From Candidatus Edwardsbacteria bacterium RifOxyA12_full_54_48 (GTDB lineage Bacteria > Edwardsbacteria > AC1 > EtOH8): 64,000 nt of DNA. Numbering within the stretch: the first letter of the stretch is position 1; the number at the start of each line of letters is the position of its first letter. The DNA lies in assembly GCA_001777915.1 (NCBI GenBank), contig MFFN01000008.1, positions 62,001-126,000 of the forward strand. Reading direction: 5' to 3'. This document shows positions 35,001 to 44,458 of this stretch, one piece after another. Under the pieces are notes generated by a model, which was not told the DNA's origin, made no database searches, and saw nothing but the letters and a program-made list of their open reading frames with translations. Made by a program: the position numbers and the translations under genes.

Positions 35001-36122
35001 ATGCATTTTAAATTAGAACATACTTCCGGGCGGGCCAGAAAAGGCACGATCACCACCGCCCATGGCGAGATCCCCACCCCCATCTTCATGCCGGTGGGCA
35101 CCCAGGGCACGGTCAAGGCCATGACCCCGCAGGATCTTGAAGCTGCCGGGGCCCGGATCATCCTGGGCAATGCCTACCACCTCTATCTGCGGCCCGGACA
35201 GGAGCTGGTCAAAAAGGCCGGAGGCCTGCATAAGTTCATGGGCTGGGACCGGCCGATCCTGACCGATTCCGGGGGATTCCAGGTCTTCAGCCTGGCCGAT
35301 CTAAGGAAGATCAAAGAAGACGGGGTGGAGTTCCAGTCGCACCTGGACGGCTCCCATCATAAATTCACCCCCGAGAATGTGATGCAGCTGGAGGTCGACC
35401 TGGGGGCCGACATCATCATGAATTTTGACGAGTGCATTCCCTATCCCTCCACCCCTGAATATACCGAGGACTCCACCGCCCGGACCACCCGCTGGGCCAA
35501 AAGATGCCGGGAGAAATTCCTGGAACTGAAAGAAGGCGACACCGACAGCCAGGCGCTTTTCGGGATCGTCCAGGGCGGCACCCATCCGGAACTGCGCCAG
35601 CGCAGCGCCCGGGAGATGCTGGAGATAGGATTCGAGGGATATGCCATCGGCGGGCTGGCCATCGGGGAGCCCAAGGAGGCCACCTGGGAGGCCATCGAGG
35701 CCGCCAACCAGATCCTTCCTACCAATAAACCAAGGTACATGATGGGAGTGGGCTTCCCCGAGGACATCATCAAAGGCGTCTGGCTGGGGGTGGACATGTT
35801 CGACTGCGTGATCCCCACCCGCAACGCCCGGAACGGCTCCCTGTTCACCTCTTCGGGCAAACTGGCCATGAAGAACGCCGTTCATCAGAACGACCTGGGC
35901 CCGGTGGACGAAGGCTGCGACTGCTACCTGTGCCGCAACTTCAGCCGGGCCTACCTCCGGCACCTGTTCATGTCCGGAGAGATACTGGCCGCCCACCTGG
36001 CCACGGTGCACAACCTGCGGTTCTACCTGGCGATGATGGAAAATATCAGACAGGCCATATCAGATGATAAGTTTGATGAATGGAGCCGGGGATTTCTTGA
36101 CAGCTATCACAGCCAGCAATGA
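35001..36122 (+). CDS. tgt: tRNA-guanine transglycosylase
   Basis: 373 residues; exchanges G34 of tRNA for preQ1. Catalytic Asp in TDSGGFQVFSL, nucleophile Asp in DCVIPTRNARNG, GGLAIGEPKE, and the zinc site CDCYLCRNFSRAYLRHL. Full length. Its stop codon lies in the loop of a terminator hairpin. Confidence 0.97.
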   Translation: MHFKLEHTSGRARKGTITTAHGEIPTPIFMPVGTQGTVKAMTPQDLEAAGARIILGNAYHLYLRPGQELVKKAGGLHKFMGWDRPILTDSGGFQVFSLADLRKIKEDGVEFQSHLDGSHHKFTPENVMQLEVDLGADIIMNFDECIPYPSTPEYTEDSTARTTRWAKRCREKFLELKEGDTDSQALFGIVQGGTHPELRQRSAREMLEIGFEGYAIGGLAIGEPKEATWEAIEAANQILPTNKPRYMMGVGFPEDIIKGVWLGVDMFDCVIPTRNARNGSLFTSSGKLAMKNAVHQNDLGPVDEGCDCYLCRNFSRAYLRHLFMSGEILAAHLATVHNLRFYLAMMENIRQAISDDKFDEWSRGFLDSYHSQQ

Positions 36123-36137
36123 CCCTGCTGGCTTTTA
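36111..36137 (+). terminator. Terminator overlapping the tgt stop codon
   Basis: 8-bp stem AGCCAGCA/TGCTGGCT, with the stop codon in the loop, followed by a short T run. Confidence 0.7.
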
Positions 36138-36156
36138 AAATATTCCATCATTTATA

Positions 36157-36184
36157 TTGCTTTTAGGGACATAATCGGTATAAT
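36157..36184 (+). promoter_or_regulatory. Probable promoter of the phosphatase-TPR-copA operon
   Basis: TTGCTT, 16-base spacer, consensus TATAAT; start point expected near 36191. Confidence 0.7.
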
Positions 36185-36216
36185 GGAAGTGGTTTCACAT
36201 TTCAAAGGAGATGTCG

Positions 36217-36849
36217 GTGGAGCTGATATTGGTCAGGCACGGCCAGACCCAATGGAACCGGGAACAGATATTCCGGGGGTCAAAGGACATAGAGCTGGAC
36301 GAGACCGGGCGCCAGCAGGCCGAAGCCCTGGGAGAACGGCTGAGATCGCGCCGGATAGATGCCATCTATTCCAGCTCGCTCAAACGGGCCATGTACACCG
36401 CCGAGGCCATCGCCCGCCTGCAGGGACTGCCGGTGATGGTGGGACCCGGGCTGGTGGACATGTGCTTCGGGGAGTGGGAGGGGCTGGCCCACCAGGAGGT
36501 GAAGCAGAGGTATCCCAAGCAATACCAGGCCTGGCGGGAGAACCCCTGGAAGGCCAGGATCCCGGGGGCCAGCAACATCAAGGATATCCAGGCCCAGTCC
36601 CTGAGGGCCATCAAAGGCCTGATCGAGGACAATCTGCCGGAATCCACCGTGGCGGTGGTCACCCACCGGGTGATCCTCAAGCTGATCCTGATGAAGATGC
36701 TGAACATGGGCCCGGAGGGGTTCTGGAACATCAAGCTGTCGTCCTGCGGCCTGACCACCGTGGAATGGGACGGAAAAAGGTTCGTGCTGACCTGCCTGAA
36801 CGACACCGGCCATCTGGATGATCTGAACATCAAACAAATAGATTTCTAA
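36217..36849 (+). CDS. Histidine phosphatase family protein
   Basis: 210 residues of the phosphoglycerate-mutase-like superfamily: LILVRHGQTQWN with the catalytic His, SSLKRAMYTAEAIA, FGEWEGL and VVTHRVILKLIL with the second His. GTG 36217 is preferred: AGGAG at 36206-36210 is 6 bases from it, while the in-frame ATG 36211 would directly abut the site. Relatives include alpha-ribazole phosphatase and general phosphatases; no cobalamin genes are nearby, so the substrate is open. It heads an operon with a TPR protein and CopA. Confidence 0.87.
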   Translation: MELILVRHGQTQWNREQIFRGSKDIELDETGRQQAEALGERLRSRRIDAIYSSSLKRAMYTAEAIARLQGLPVMVGPGLVDMCFGEWEGLAHQEVKQRYPKQYQAWRENPWKARIPGASNIKDIQAQSLRAIKGLIEDNLPESTVAVVTHRVILKLILMKMLNMGPEGFWNIKLSSCGLTTVEWDGKRFVLTCLNDTGHLDDLNIKQIDF

Positions 36850-36860
36850 AAACCAAGATA

Positions 36861-38288
36861 ATGCACAAGGGATGCTATAAAATAGAACGGCACTGGATAT
36901 CGTCAGCCGACGGCAACAAAGAATGCTATCCCAGCGGTATCGCCCTGAGGAAGGCCGAGGTCCAGGTGGTGACCGGACTGTGGGACAAAGCGGTCGATCT
37001 GTATCAGCAGGTGCTGGCCGCCGCTGAGCGCCTGGGGGCAGATCACCAAAGGGCCGAAAGCCTTTTCCGACTGGGGGAGGTGTTCAGGCTGAAGAGCGAA
37101 TACCCGGCGGCATTGGAGCATTTATCAAAAGCCAAGCAGTTGTTTGAGGAGCTGAGCGAAGGGGGAGGAGCGGCCAAAGCGGCAGGCGCCATGGGCGGAG
37201 TATTTGGAGAGCAGGGAGATTATCAGCAGGCCCTGGAATGCTTTAGCGAACGAAAAGACTGGGCGGAAAAAACCGGGGATAAAATGGAGCTGGGGATAGC
37301 CTGGGGCAACCTGGGGGTGATCTATGCCGAGCAGAAGATGCTGGACCGGGCCCTGGAATGCTACCGGCAGCAAAAGAAGCTGGCCGAAGAGACCGGCGAC
37401 CTGTTGGGAGTTTCGCTGGCCGAGGGGAATTCCGGCAATATGTACCTGTACCAGGGCGAATATGATACGGCCATTGAGCATATGCAAAGGCAGATGGAGC
37501 TGGCCGCCAAGATCGGGGACAAAAGGACCCTCTGCGGCGTGACCTGCAATCTGGGGTTGTTGTTTAAGAGACAGGCCCAGCTGGAGAAATCGCTGGAATA
37601 TCTGCATAAGGCGGTCCAGGCGGCTTCGGAAATAGGGTATATCCGGGTGGTTTCCGTGGCCACGGGGAATGAGGGGGTGGTCTGCCTGCAGCTTGGCCGG
37701 TGGGATCAGGCCAGACATCATCTTGAGGAGCATAAAAAACTTACCGAAGAAATGGAGGATTGTCCGGGCCAGATCATAGCACTGGTGAATCTGAGCAAAC
37801 TGGAGGAGTTGGCCGGGGACCCGGACAAGCCCCAAAGCCTTTTGCGCGCCGCCCTGGAGATTGCCGGCAAAAGCAAGCTGACCAACCTGAGGGTGATCAT
37901 TTTAAACACCCTGGCAGAACTTTTATTGGAACAAAATAATCCCGCCGAAGCTTCCAATTTGCTCCGGCAGGCAGCATCGTTGAACCGGGAACAGGAGGAT
38001 CCCGAGCAGACAGCCGTGATGGGATTTTTGTCTTTATTGCTGGAACTGGAACAGGGGGAAGCTTCGGCACTCAAGGGATTAAAAGAACTGGCTGAAAGTG
38101 AAGCATCGGAATCCATCAAAATGGGGGCCTGCATCGGGCTTTACCGGCATACCGGCGATAACGATTACCTTGAGGCGGCCGGAGAGCTTTCGGAAAAGTT
38201 GTATGCCCAGACCCGGGATGTGGAATACAAGATAAGGATGGACCGGCTGCGGGCCAGGAAACCAGTCAAGACGAGAGAGTATACATGA
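36861..38288 (+). CDS. Large TPR-repeat protein
   Basis: 475 residues of tandem 40-residue TPR-like units (LGIAWGNLGVIYAEQKMLDRALECYRQQKKLAEETGD and variants, from about residue 25 to 420), as in LGN-type and signalling scaffolds. There is no signal, membrane segment or catalytic domain. It overlaps copA by ATGA and follows the phosphatase by 11 bases. Why a TPR scaffold should be tied to copper export is unclear. Confidence 0.82.
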   Translation: MHKGCYKIERHWISSADGNKECYPSGIALRKAEVQVVTGLWDKAVDLYQQVLAAAERLGADHQRAESLFRLGEVFRLKSEYPAALEHLSKAKQLFEELSEGGGAAKAAGAMGGVFGEQGDYQQALECFSERKDWAEKTGDKMELGIAWGNLGVIYAEQKMLDRALECYRQQKKLAEETGDLLGVSLAEGNSGNMYLYQGEYDTAIEHMQRQMELAAKIGDKRTLCGVTCNLGLLFKRQAQLEKSLEYLHKAVQAASEIGYIRVVSVATGNEGVVCLQLGRWDQARHHLEEHKKLTEEMEDCPGQIIALVNLSKLEELAGDPDKPQSLLRAALEIAGKSKLTNLRVIILNTLAELLLEQNNPAEASNLLRQAASLNREQEDPEQTAVMGFLSLLLELEQGEASALKGLKELAESEASESIKMGACIGLYRHTGDNDYLEAAGELSEKLYAQTRDVEYKIRMDRLRARKPVKTREYT

Positions 38289-40720
38289 AAAAAACCGAGA
38301 TCCCCGTCCGCGGGATGCATTGCGCCTCCTGCGTCAATAACCTCGAACAGCATCTGAAAAAGCTCGGAGGGATAGTTTCGGCCAGCGCCAACCTGGCCGC
38401 CGAGAAGGCCTTCATCGAATACGATGAGGGGCAGATCGATGTCGCCGGGATAGTCAAGGCCGTCAGCGATGCGGGCTATCAGGTCCCAGTCCAGAAGCTC
38501 TCCCTGCCGGTGGGCGGGATGCACTGCGCCTCCTGCGTGCTTAACGTGGAGAAGTCCTTGAAGAAAAGCCCGGGGGTGGTATCGGCCAGCGTCAATCTGG
38601 CCACCGAGCAGGCCGACATCTCATATCTTCCGGAGATGACCAGCCGGGATAAAATAAAGACCGCCATCACCGAAGCCGGATACCAGGTGTCGGAAGGATC
38701 CGCCAAATCCGAAAATGTGCCAGTTGCTCCGGCGGTCTCATTGGATGTCCGGCGGGAGGAATATTACCGGTCGCTTAAGCGAAGGTTTCTGTTCGCCCTG
38801 ATATTTGCCGTTCCGGTCTTCCTGGGCGGGATGCACATGTTCCTGCCATTCCTTCCCGGCTGGCTGCATGATCCCTACATCATGCTGGGCCTGGCGGCCC
38901 CGGTCCAGATATTCTCCGGCTGGCCGTTCTACCAGGGTTTGTGGGCCTCCATAAAACGGCGCAATGCCGATATGAATACCTTGGTGGCGGTGGGGACCAC
39001 CGCCGCCTTCGGCTACAGCCTGGCGGCCACCTTCTGGCCGGAATTCTTCGCCGGTGCGGGACGGGAGCCGGCCTACTATTACGATTCGGCGGCGGTGATC
39101 ATCACCCTGATCCTGCTGGGCCGAATGCTGGAGGCCAAAGCCCGGGGCCGGACCTCGGAGGCCATCAAGCGGCTGGTCGGCCTGCAGGCCAGGACCGCCC
39201 GGGTGGCCAGGGATGGCAATGAGATCGAAGTGCCGCTGGATCAGCTTATAGTCGGGGATATCATCATTGTCCGGCCGGGGGAGAGGATCGCCGCCGACGG
39301 GGTCATCACCCAGGGGTATTCCACCATCGACGAATCGATGATCACCGGGGAGAGCATTCCGGCTGACAAAAACATCGGCGACCAGGTCATGGGCGGCACC
39401 ATCAACAAGACCGGAGCCTTTCGCTTCAGGGCATCAAAGATCGGGCGGGATACCATGCTGGCCCGGATCATCAGACTGGTGGAGGAGGCCCAGGGCAGCA
39501 AGGCTCCGATCCAGAGGCTGGCCGACCGGATCGCCGCCATCTTCGTCCCGGTAGTGATGGCGGTGGCCGCCGCCACCTTTGTCGCCTGGCTGATCTGGGG
39601 GCCGTCGTTCAATATGGCCCTGATCAACGCGGTGGCGGTGCTGGTGATCGCCTGCCCCTGCGCCCTGGGGCTGGCCACCCCCACCGCCATCATGGCCGGC
39701 ACCGGACGGGGGGCCGAGCTGGGGATACTGATCCGGCGGGGCGAGGTGCTGGAACAGGCGGGCCGCATCACCAGCATTCTGTTCGACAAGACCGGGACCC
39801 TGACCTCAGGGAAAATAGCCGTCACCAATGTGGCGGTGATGCCGGAATTCAATGAGGACGAACTGCTGGCCCTGGCTGCTTCGGCCGAAAGTTCATCCGA
39901 GCATCCCATCGGCCAGGCCATAATGGATTACGCCCGGCTGAAAAAAATATCATTGTTGGAAGTTTTAGATTTCAAGGCTTTGCCAGGCTCCGGCCTCAGC
40001 TGCCGGGTGGGCGGGCGGATGGTGGAGGTCGGCCACCGGCAGATGATGGAGCAGAAAGGCATCGGCTACACCAAGCTGGAAAAACTGGCCGGACGCCTGC
40101 AGCAGGAGGGCAAGACGGTGGTCTATGTTGCCATAGATTCCCGGCCGGCCGGGATCATCGCGGTGGCCGACACCCTGCGGGAGAATGCCGTCCGGGTCAT
40201 CGCCGACCTTAAGGGCCTGGGTCTGAGGACCGCCATGATCACCGGGGACCACCGGGAGGCGGCCATAAACATCGCCGGACAGCTGGGGATCGACCAGGTG
40301 CTGGCCGAAGTTCTACCCGGCGATAAGGCAGCCGAAGTCAAAAAGCTGCAAGCCGCCGGGCAAAAGGTGGCCATGGTGGGCGACGGGATCAACGACGCTC
40401 CGGCCCTGGCCCAGGCCGACATCGGGATAGCCATGGGCCGGGGCACCGACGTGGCCATCGAGTCGGCCGACATCATCCTGATCAGTGATAATCTGGAACT
40501 GATAGCCGGATCGCTGAAGCTTTCTAAGGCCACCCTGAGGGTGATCAAGCAGAATCTTTTCTGGGCCTTCTTCTACAACGTCATCGGGATACCGGTGGCC
40601 GCCGGGGCGCTGTATCCCCTCTGGGGGATACTGCTCAATCCCATGCTGGCGGCGCTGGCCATGGCCTTCTCCTCGGTCAGCGTGGTGAGCAACAGCCTTA
40701 GGCTGAGAAAGTGGAAATAA
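38285..40720 (+). CDS. copA: Copper-exporting P1B-type ATPase
   Basis: 811 residues. Two N-terminal metal-binding domains with GMHCASC (Cys13/16 and Cys81/84), a membrane CPC motif in VIACPCALGLATPTA, the phosphorylation site DKTGTLT, SSEHPIGQAI (HP motif) and GDGINDAPALAQADIG. It exports Cu(I) across the inner membrane. No copper regulator is beside it. Its last 22 codons recur at 41195-41269 as a displaced copy. Confidence 0.96.
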   Translation: MKKTEIPVRGMHCASCVNNLEQHLKKLGGIVSASANLAAEKAFIEYDEGQIDVAGIVKAVSDAGYQVPVQKLSLPVGGMHCASCVLNVEKSLKKSPGVVSASVNLATEQADISYLPEMTSRDKIKTAITEAGYQVSEGSAKSENVPVAPAVSLDVRREEYYRSLKRRFLFALIFAVPVFLGGMHMFLPFLPGWLHDPYIMLGLAAPVQIFSGWPFYQGLWASIKRRNADMNTLVAVGTTAAFGYSLAATFWPEFFAGAGREPAYYYDSAAVIITLILLGRMLEAKARGRTSEAIKRLVGLQARTARVARDGNEIEVPLDQLIVGDIIIVRPGERIAADGVITQGYSTIDESMITGESIPADKNIGDQVMGGTINKTGAFRFRASKIGRDTMLARIIRLVEEAQGSKAPIQRLADRIAAIFVPVVMAVAAATFVAWLIWGPSFNMALINAVAVLVIACPCALGLATPTAIMAGTGRGAELGILIRRGEVLEQAGRITSILFDKTGTLTSGKIAVTNVAVMPEFNEDELLALAASAESSSEHPIGQAIMDYARLKKISLLEVLDFKALPGSGLSCRVGGRMVEVGHRQMMEQKGIGYTKLEKLAGRLQQEGKTVVYVAIDSRPAGIIAVADTLRENAVRVIADLKGLGLRTAMITGDHREAAINIAGQLGIDQVLAEVLPGDKAAEVKKLQAAGQKVAMVGDGINDAPALAQADIGIAMGRGTDVAIESADIILISDNLELIAGSLKLSKATLRVIKQNLFWAFFYNVIGIPVAAGALYPLWGILLNPMLAALAMAFSSVSVVSNSLRLRKWK
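40649..40715 (+). repeat. Direct repeat copy 1 (3' end of copA)
   Basis: 67 bases matching 41195-41261 with a single, synonymous difference (a Leu codon). Confidence 0.95.
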
Positions 40721-40744
40721 TAAAAACAGGTTGCACATCCAATG

Positions 40745-41180
40745 GTTAGGCCGGATGTTACTTTCTTGTGACCAAGAAAGTAACCAAAGAAGTCTTTGCC
40801 GCCCAGTTCCGCGGATAGCAAGGCTTACGCCCCGGCATTCATTGAACCAGAACAAGCAGGAGGCACATGACGCAATGACTGCTTTTTCGGGGCTGAAGCA
40901 TAGCCGCTCCGCTGAAGGCGGGAACCCACCTCCGGGTCGCATCAGCGCTGCTGTCCGGCTAAAAGCTGCCGTGAAAAATGTTTTGCCTGCGGGTGCCTAA
41001 TTTCGTGATCAAGACATTTAGGCAGCTGGCTATAAAAACTACCAGGCAGCGGTGCAGCGACAGTTCTTCCGCCACCGCAGGTAAATCCATATAGGCGGAT
41101 CCGCCTTTGGCGTGACTTTGTAGCTTTCTCTTCAAAGAGAAAGCGGAGAAAGGATAATTTTACGGAAACGGGAAATAATC
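40745..41180. repeat. About 400-bp non-coding repeat element, second copy
   Basis: The gap 40721-41438 has no gene. It opens with a palindrome around GTTACTTTCTTGTGACC and its complement, then shares ordered blocks with 1256-1765. This copy lacks the nested repeats found in the first, so it is closer to the basic element. It ends near a second palindrome with GCTTTCTCTT/AAGAGAAAGC arms. Confidence 0.75.
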
Positions 41181-41194
41181 TGAAGAGTCTTATT

Positions 41195-41269
41195 GCGGCG
41201 CTGGCCATGGCCTTCTCCTCGGTCAGCGTGGTGAGCAACAGCCTGAGGCTGAGAAAGTGGAGGCCCTAA
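41195..41269 (+). pseudogene. copA: Remnant 3' end of a copA gene
   Basis: Reads AALAMAFSSVSVVSNSLRLR then KWRP and a stop, against KWK in the working gene. It is an alternative, protein-like gene end that lies downstream of the insert. Confidence 0.85.
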
Positions 41270-41291
41270 GAAGGTTTGAAATATTGAGTAT

Positions 41292-41374
41292 GTCATTCCA
41301 GACTTGATCGGGAATCCACCAGAGATATGGATTCCTGCTCCCCGCCTTTGCGAGGACAAGCTTCGCAGGAATGA
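41292..41374. repeat. GGAATGAC-type palindromes before the esterase
   Basis: GTCATTCC...GGAATCC at 41292-41316, then GATTCCTGC...GCAGGAATGAC at 41329-41374. The latter has a longer loop than the 24-base copies near 18918, suggesting an insertion into a palindrome. Confidence 0.65.
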
Positions 41375-41438
41375 CATACCGTGTTTATATCTTTTGGGAT
41401 TTATATTAAAAGCAAAAATAGTGTTTAAGGAGGCTGAC

Positions 41439-42428
41439 ATGAAAAAACTCTTATTGACTATCACTGCCCTGCTGGGCCTGGTCTCTCTGGCCGCGGCCCA
41501 GACCGATTCGGGAGCCGTCTACATCCAGATGGCCAACACCAGCTACGGGCAGAAGCTGTACCGGCAGTCCATCGAAGATTACCAGGCGGCATTAAGATTC
41601 CGGCCGGGGCATACCACGGTGATCTACAACATCGCCTGCAATTACAGCCTGCTGGGCGATGAAAAGCAGGCGCTGGCCTGGCTCAACCAGGCCATCGACG
41701 CCGGGATGTACAATTTTGATCAGGACGAGGATTTTAACAACATCCGCAAATCCAAGGGCTATAAAAAGGCCCTGGCCCGGTCGGCAAAATTAATGGAAAA
41801 GATAAAGGGCCGCACCAACCAGCCGGTGGTGCTGCTGCCCGAGGGGTTCGATCCGGGGAAAAAATATCCCCTGCTGATAGCCATGCACGGCTTCGGAGGA
41901 GAGCCGGTGAACTTCTCCAAGGCCTTCAAAGCGGCCGGCAGCAAGAAGGGCTACATCGTCTGCTGTCCCTACGCACCCGAGGTGATGGGCAAGAACAGCT
42001 TCAACTGGGGGGAGTGGGAGCAGGCCGACCGGCGGATCATGGAGACCATCGCCTTGCTGAAGGCCAAGTATCAAATAGACGAAAAGCGGATGATCATCGC
42101 CGGCTTCTCCCAGGGCGGGTATTACAGCTACTACCTGGGCCTGAAGCATCCCGACATCTTCATCGGCTCCATTCCCATCGGTCCGGGCTACGGGACCGAA
42201 CTGGATCCCCTGATGGCCGAAGCCGCCAAAAATAAGATCATATTTTATGTGCTGATGGGCGAGCTGGAGCCGGAGGAAAGGATAGAGAAGAATATCCAGG
42301 CCATCAGGCAGTTCACCAAGGCCGGGATCACCGCCAGCTTCAATTTCTTCTCCGGGGTGGGGCATGCCCTGCCGGGGGATGCGAACTTCGAGCTGGTCCG
42401 GGCCATAGAGTGGATAGAGAAGTATTGA
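41439..42428 (+). CDS. Secreted alpha/beta hydrolase (esterase) with TPR-like N terminus
   Basis: 329 residues from ATG 41439 (AAGGAGG at 41427-41433 decides the start). Signal peptide to about AAAQT, a TPR-like helical region (YRQSIEDYQAALRFRPGHTTVIYNIACNYSLLGDEKQAL, 35-100), then a hydrolase fold: GFSQGG nucleophile, MHGFGG oxyanion region and a C-terminal GVGHALP catalytic His. Similar to phospholipase/carboxylesterase or feruloyl-esterase-like proteins. Periplasmic or exported; substrate unknown. Confidence 0.85.
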   Translation: MKKLLLTITALLGLVSLAAAQTDSGAVYIQMANTSYGQKLYRQSIEDYQAALRFRPGHTTVIYNIACNYSLLGDEKQALAWLNQAIDAGMYNFDQDEDFNNIRKSKGYKKALARSAKLMEKIKGRTNQPVVLLPEGFDPGKKYPLLIAMHGFGGEPVNFSKAFKAAGSKKGYIVCCPYAPEVMGKNSFNWGEWEQADRRIMETIALLKAKYQIDEKRMIIAGFSQGGYYSYYLGLKHPDIFIGSIPIGPGYGTELDPLMAEAAKNKIIFYVLMGELEPEERIEKNIQAIRQFTKAGITASFNFFSGVGHALPGDANFELVRAIEWIEKY

Positions 42429-42476
42429 GGGGCTATGCCACAAAGACACAAAGGCACAGAGCGACTTATGGTTCTA

Positions 42477-42625
42477 GTCATTGCGAGAAGACATCTGCGC
42501 CTGACGGATGAAGCAATCCAAGTTTTTGGATCGCTTCGCCTAGGCTACCTTATTTGACCACTTCCAGTGCCGTAGCTTCAGCGAAGGCACTCGCATGTTT
42601 GATATCGGGCATTACTCGCGATGAC
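42477..42625. repeat. MITE-like element with GTCATTGCGAG inverted ends
   Basis: In the gene-free stretch 42429-42767. Left end GTCATTGCGAG (42477-42487), right end CTCGCGATGAC (42615-42625), an internal GAAGCAATCC/GGATCGCTTC stem, and a nested 24-base palindrome (42567-42590). Before it lies CACAAAGACACAAAGG-type simple repeat. Confidence 0.7.
42567..42590. repeat. 24-base palindromic repeat, copy 2
   Basis: Arms GTGCCGTAGCT and AGCGAAGGCAC; nested in the larger element. Confidence 0.75.
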
Positions 42626-42656
42626 GTAGGCCGCGGATATTTTATTGCGAATTCAC

Positions 42657-42685
42657 TTGCATTATCATGGGGCGGGGTGTATATT
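42657..42685 (+). promoter_or_regulatory. Promoter of the T9SS-cargo gene
   Basis: TTGCAT, 17-base spacer, TATATT. The spacer contains TGGGGCGGGGTG, which is repeated in the promoter at 44593-44621. Confidence 0.75.
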
Positions 42686-42767
42686 TCATAAAGGCACATG
42701 GCAAAACATATAAATTCAAAAGCCATGTGCAAATGTCCTAAAAATCATTAAATAGGAGATATCAAGC

Positions 42768-44180
42768 ATGTTTAAACCTTTCATCTCTTTTATGATGGCG
42801 ATGGGCCTCGCTTTAACGGGGGCGGTTCTTAATGCCCAGGAATTCCCGGTTGCCGTAGGAAGGGATTCCACCATTGGGTCGTGCGCGGTCTATGGGGGCG
42901 AGAACGGAATTATAACCATTTTGGGAGATACCTTGGATCAGAGCAATGTCACCGCCCAGCTGATCGGGTACCCGGATAGCCTGATCGGGGCCAGGATCTC
43001 GATCGGCCGGCAGGCCGAATTCCCCGGGGCGCTGACGGCCTTCGACGGGACCAACTATCTGCTGGCCTGGCGGGAGAGCGACAATTCCCTCAACGGCCAG
43101 TTCATCAGCACCTCGGGCGGATTGGTGGGAAGCTATTTTACCATCGCGGCAAACGCATCCCTGATGCATCCCGGCGACTTCGGCCTGGCCTTCAACGACA
43201 CCTCTTATATGGTGCTATTCGTCAAGACCGACACCCTGCTTTACGGCCAGCGGGTTTCCAAGAGCGGCAGCCTGATCGGCGGGCAGATCCAGATCAGCAG
43301 CAATCTGGCCCGCGACATCTCCCTGGCTTATGACGGGGCCAATTATCTGACGGCCTGGGTCGAGGTGATCCAGGACAGCGACAAGGATATCTATGGGCAG
43401 TTCGTCGGAGGCAACGGTTCCCTGAGTGGATCCAATTTCCTGATCGACGGCGGACCGAACCTGAGCGATAATCCGACCAGCTTGGCCTTCGACGGCTCCA
43501 GGTATCTGCTGGTCTATCACGAAACGCCCGACACCGGCACCAAGTGGACCATAATGGGGCGATTCATCACCACCTCGGGGGTGCTTCAGGATTCTATTGT
43601 GGTTTGCGACTCAATCCTGGACCCCGGCATGCCCAGCATCGCTTTTGACGGGACCAATTACCTGATAACCTGGTCGCAGTACTCCATTCTGTCGCTCTTG
43701 GGAAGATTCTGGTCACCGGCTGGGATTCCGGTCGATGCTCCATTTGTAATATTCGATTACGTAGCCGGCAAGGTTCCCGTTGGAGGCTGTGGGTTCGGCG
43801 GCGGCAAGTACCTGGCCGTCGGTTCAAGGATGGATTATAATTTCACTGACGGCGATGTTTACGGAAGGTTCATTGAACCGCTGACCGGAGTGGCGGGCCG
43901 GGAAGAGCGGCCGACAGGTCGGTTTGCCTTGACCCAGAATTATCCCAATCCGGCCGATCGGCCGGCGGTGATCAGCTATCAGCTGCCCGCCAGCGTTTTT
44001 GCTGAACTGAAGGTTTACGACATGCTGGGCCGGGCGGTGAAGACGCTGGTCAGCGAACACCAGGGCGCAGGGAGCCACAGCGTTAAATTTAATCCCGGCA
44101 GCCTGGGGAACGGGGTATATTTTTATCGTTTACAGGCCGGTGGTTTTGTGGAGACGAAAAAACTGGTGTTGATGCGGTAA
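42768..44180 (+). CDS. Secreted beta-propeller-like protein with T9SS C-terminal sorting domain
   Basis: 470 residues. Signal peptide (cleavage near LNAQE), then repeated blades with the pattern FDGTNYLLAWRES, YDGANYLTAWVE, FDGSRYLLVYHE and FDGTNYLITWSQ. A C-terminal Por-type sorting domain follows (about 385-470: FALTQNYPNPADRPAVISYQ through LKVYDMLGRAVKTLV and GVYFYRLQAGGFVETKKLVL). This tail sends proteins through the type IX system to the surface in Bacteroidetes and related phyla. No T9SS machinery is in the window. Function of the propeller is unknown. Confidence 0.88.
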   Translation: MFKPFISFMMAMGLALTGAVLNAQEFPVAVGRDSTIGSCAVYGGENGIITILGDTLDQSNVTAQLIGYPDSLIGARISIGRQAEFPGALTAFDGTNYLLAWRESDNSLNGQFISTSGGLVGSYFTIAANASLMHPGDFGLAFNDTSYMVLFVKTDTLLYGQRVSKSGSLIGGQIQISSNLARDISLAYDGANYLTAWVEVIQDSDKDIYGQFVGGNGSLSGSNFLIDGGPNLSDNPTSLAFDGSRYLLVYHETPDTGTKWTIMGRFITTSGVLQDSIVVCDSILDPGMPSIAFDGTNYLITWSQYSILSLLGRFWSPAGIPVDAPFVIFDYVAGKVPVGGCGFGGGKYLAVGSRMDYNFTDGDVYGRFIEPLTGVAGREERPTGRFALTQNYPNPADRPAVISYQLPASVFAELKVYDMLGRAVKTLVSEHQGAGSHSVKFNPGSLGNGVYFYRLQAGGFVETKKLVLMR

Positions 44181-44203
44181 GCAGGATTGATATCATTTTA
44201 TTA

Positions 44204-44296
44204 GACCTCACCCCTGCCCACTTTCGTTTGTCATTTATTATCGCCATCTCAGTGCAGGCTCTCTCCAAATAAATTTGGAGAGGGTGTTAGGTTAGG
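44204..44296. repeat. MITE-like hairpin repeat after the T9SS-cargo gene
   Basis: Starts GACCTCACCCCTGCCCAC, contains CTCAGTGCAGGCTCTCTCC and a CTCTCCAAAT/ATTTGGAGAG hairpin, ends GTTAGGTTAGG. In the gene-free region 44181-44655. Confidence 0.75.
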
Positions 44297-44434
44297 CCCG
44301 GATGGAAGGCCATCCGGGCTTATGTTTTTATTCAGCGATACCATTCCGCCAAAGGCGGACAGGAAATAATATCGCTGGTAATTCAACAAGGCTTTGCCGA
44401 AGCCTATTGGCAGAGGCCGCAACTGCGGCCTTGT

Positions 44435-44458
44435 GCGCCTTCGCCGTAGCTACGGCGC
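44435..44458. repeat. 24-base palindromic repeat, copy 3 (opposite orientation)
   Basis: GCGCCTTCGC ... GCTACGGCGC, the reverse-complement form of the family, nested in other inverted repeats between 44380 and 44560 (including AGGCCGCA/TGCGGCCT and an AGCCTAT pair). Confidence 0.7.
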
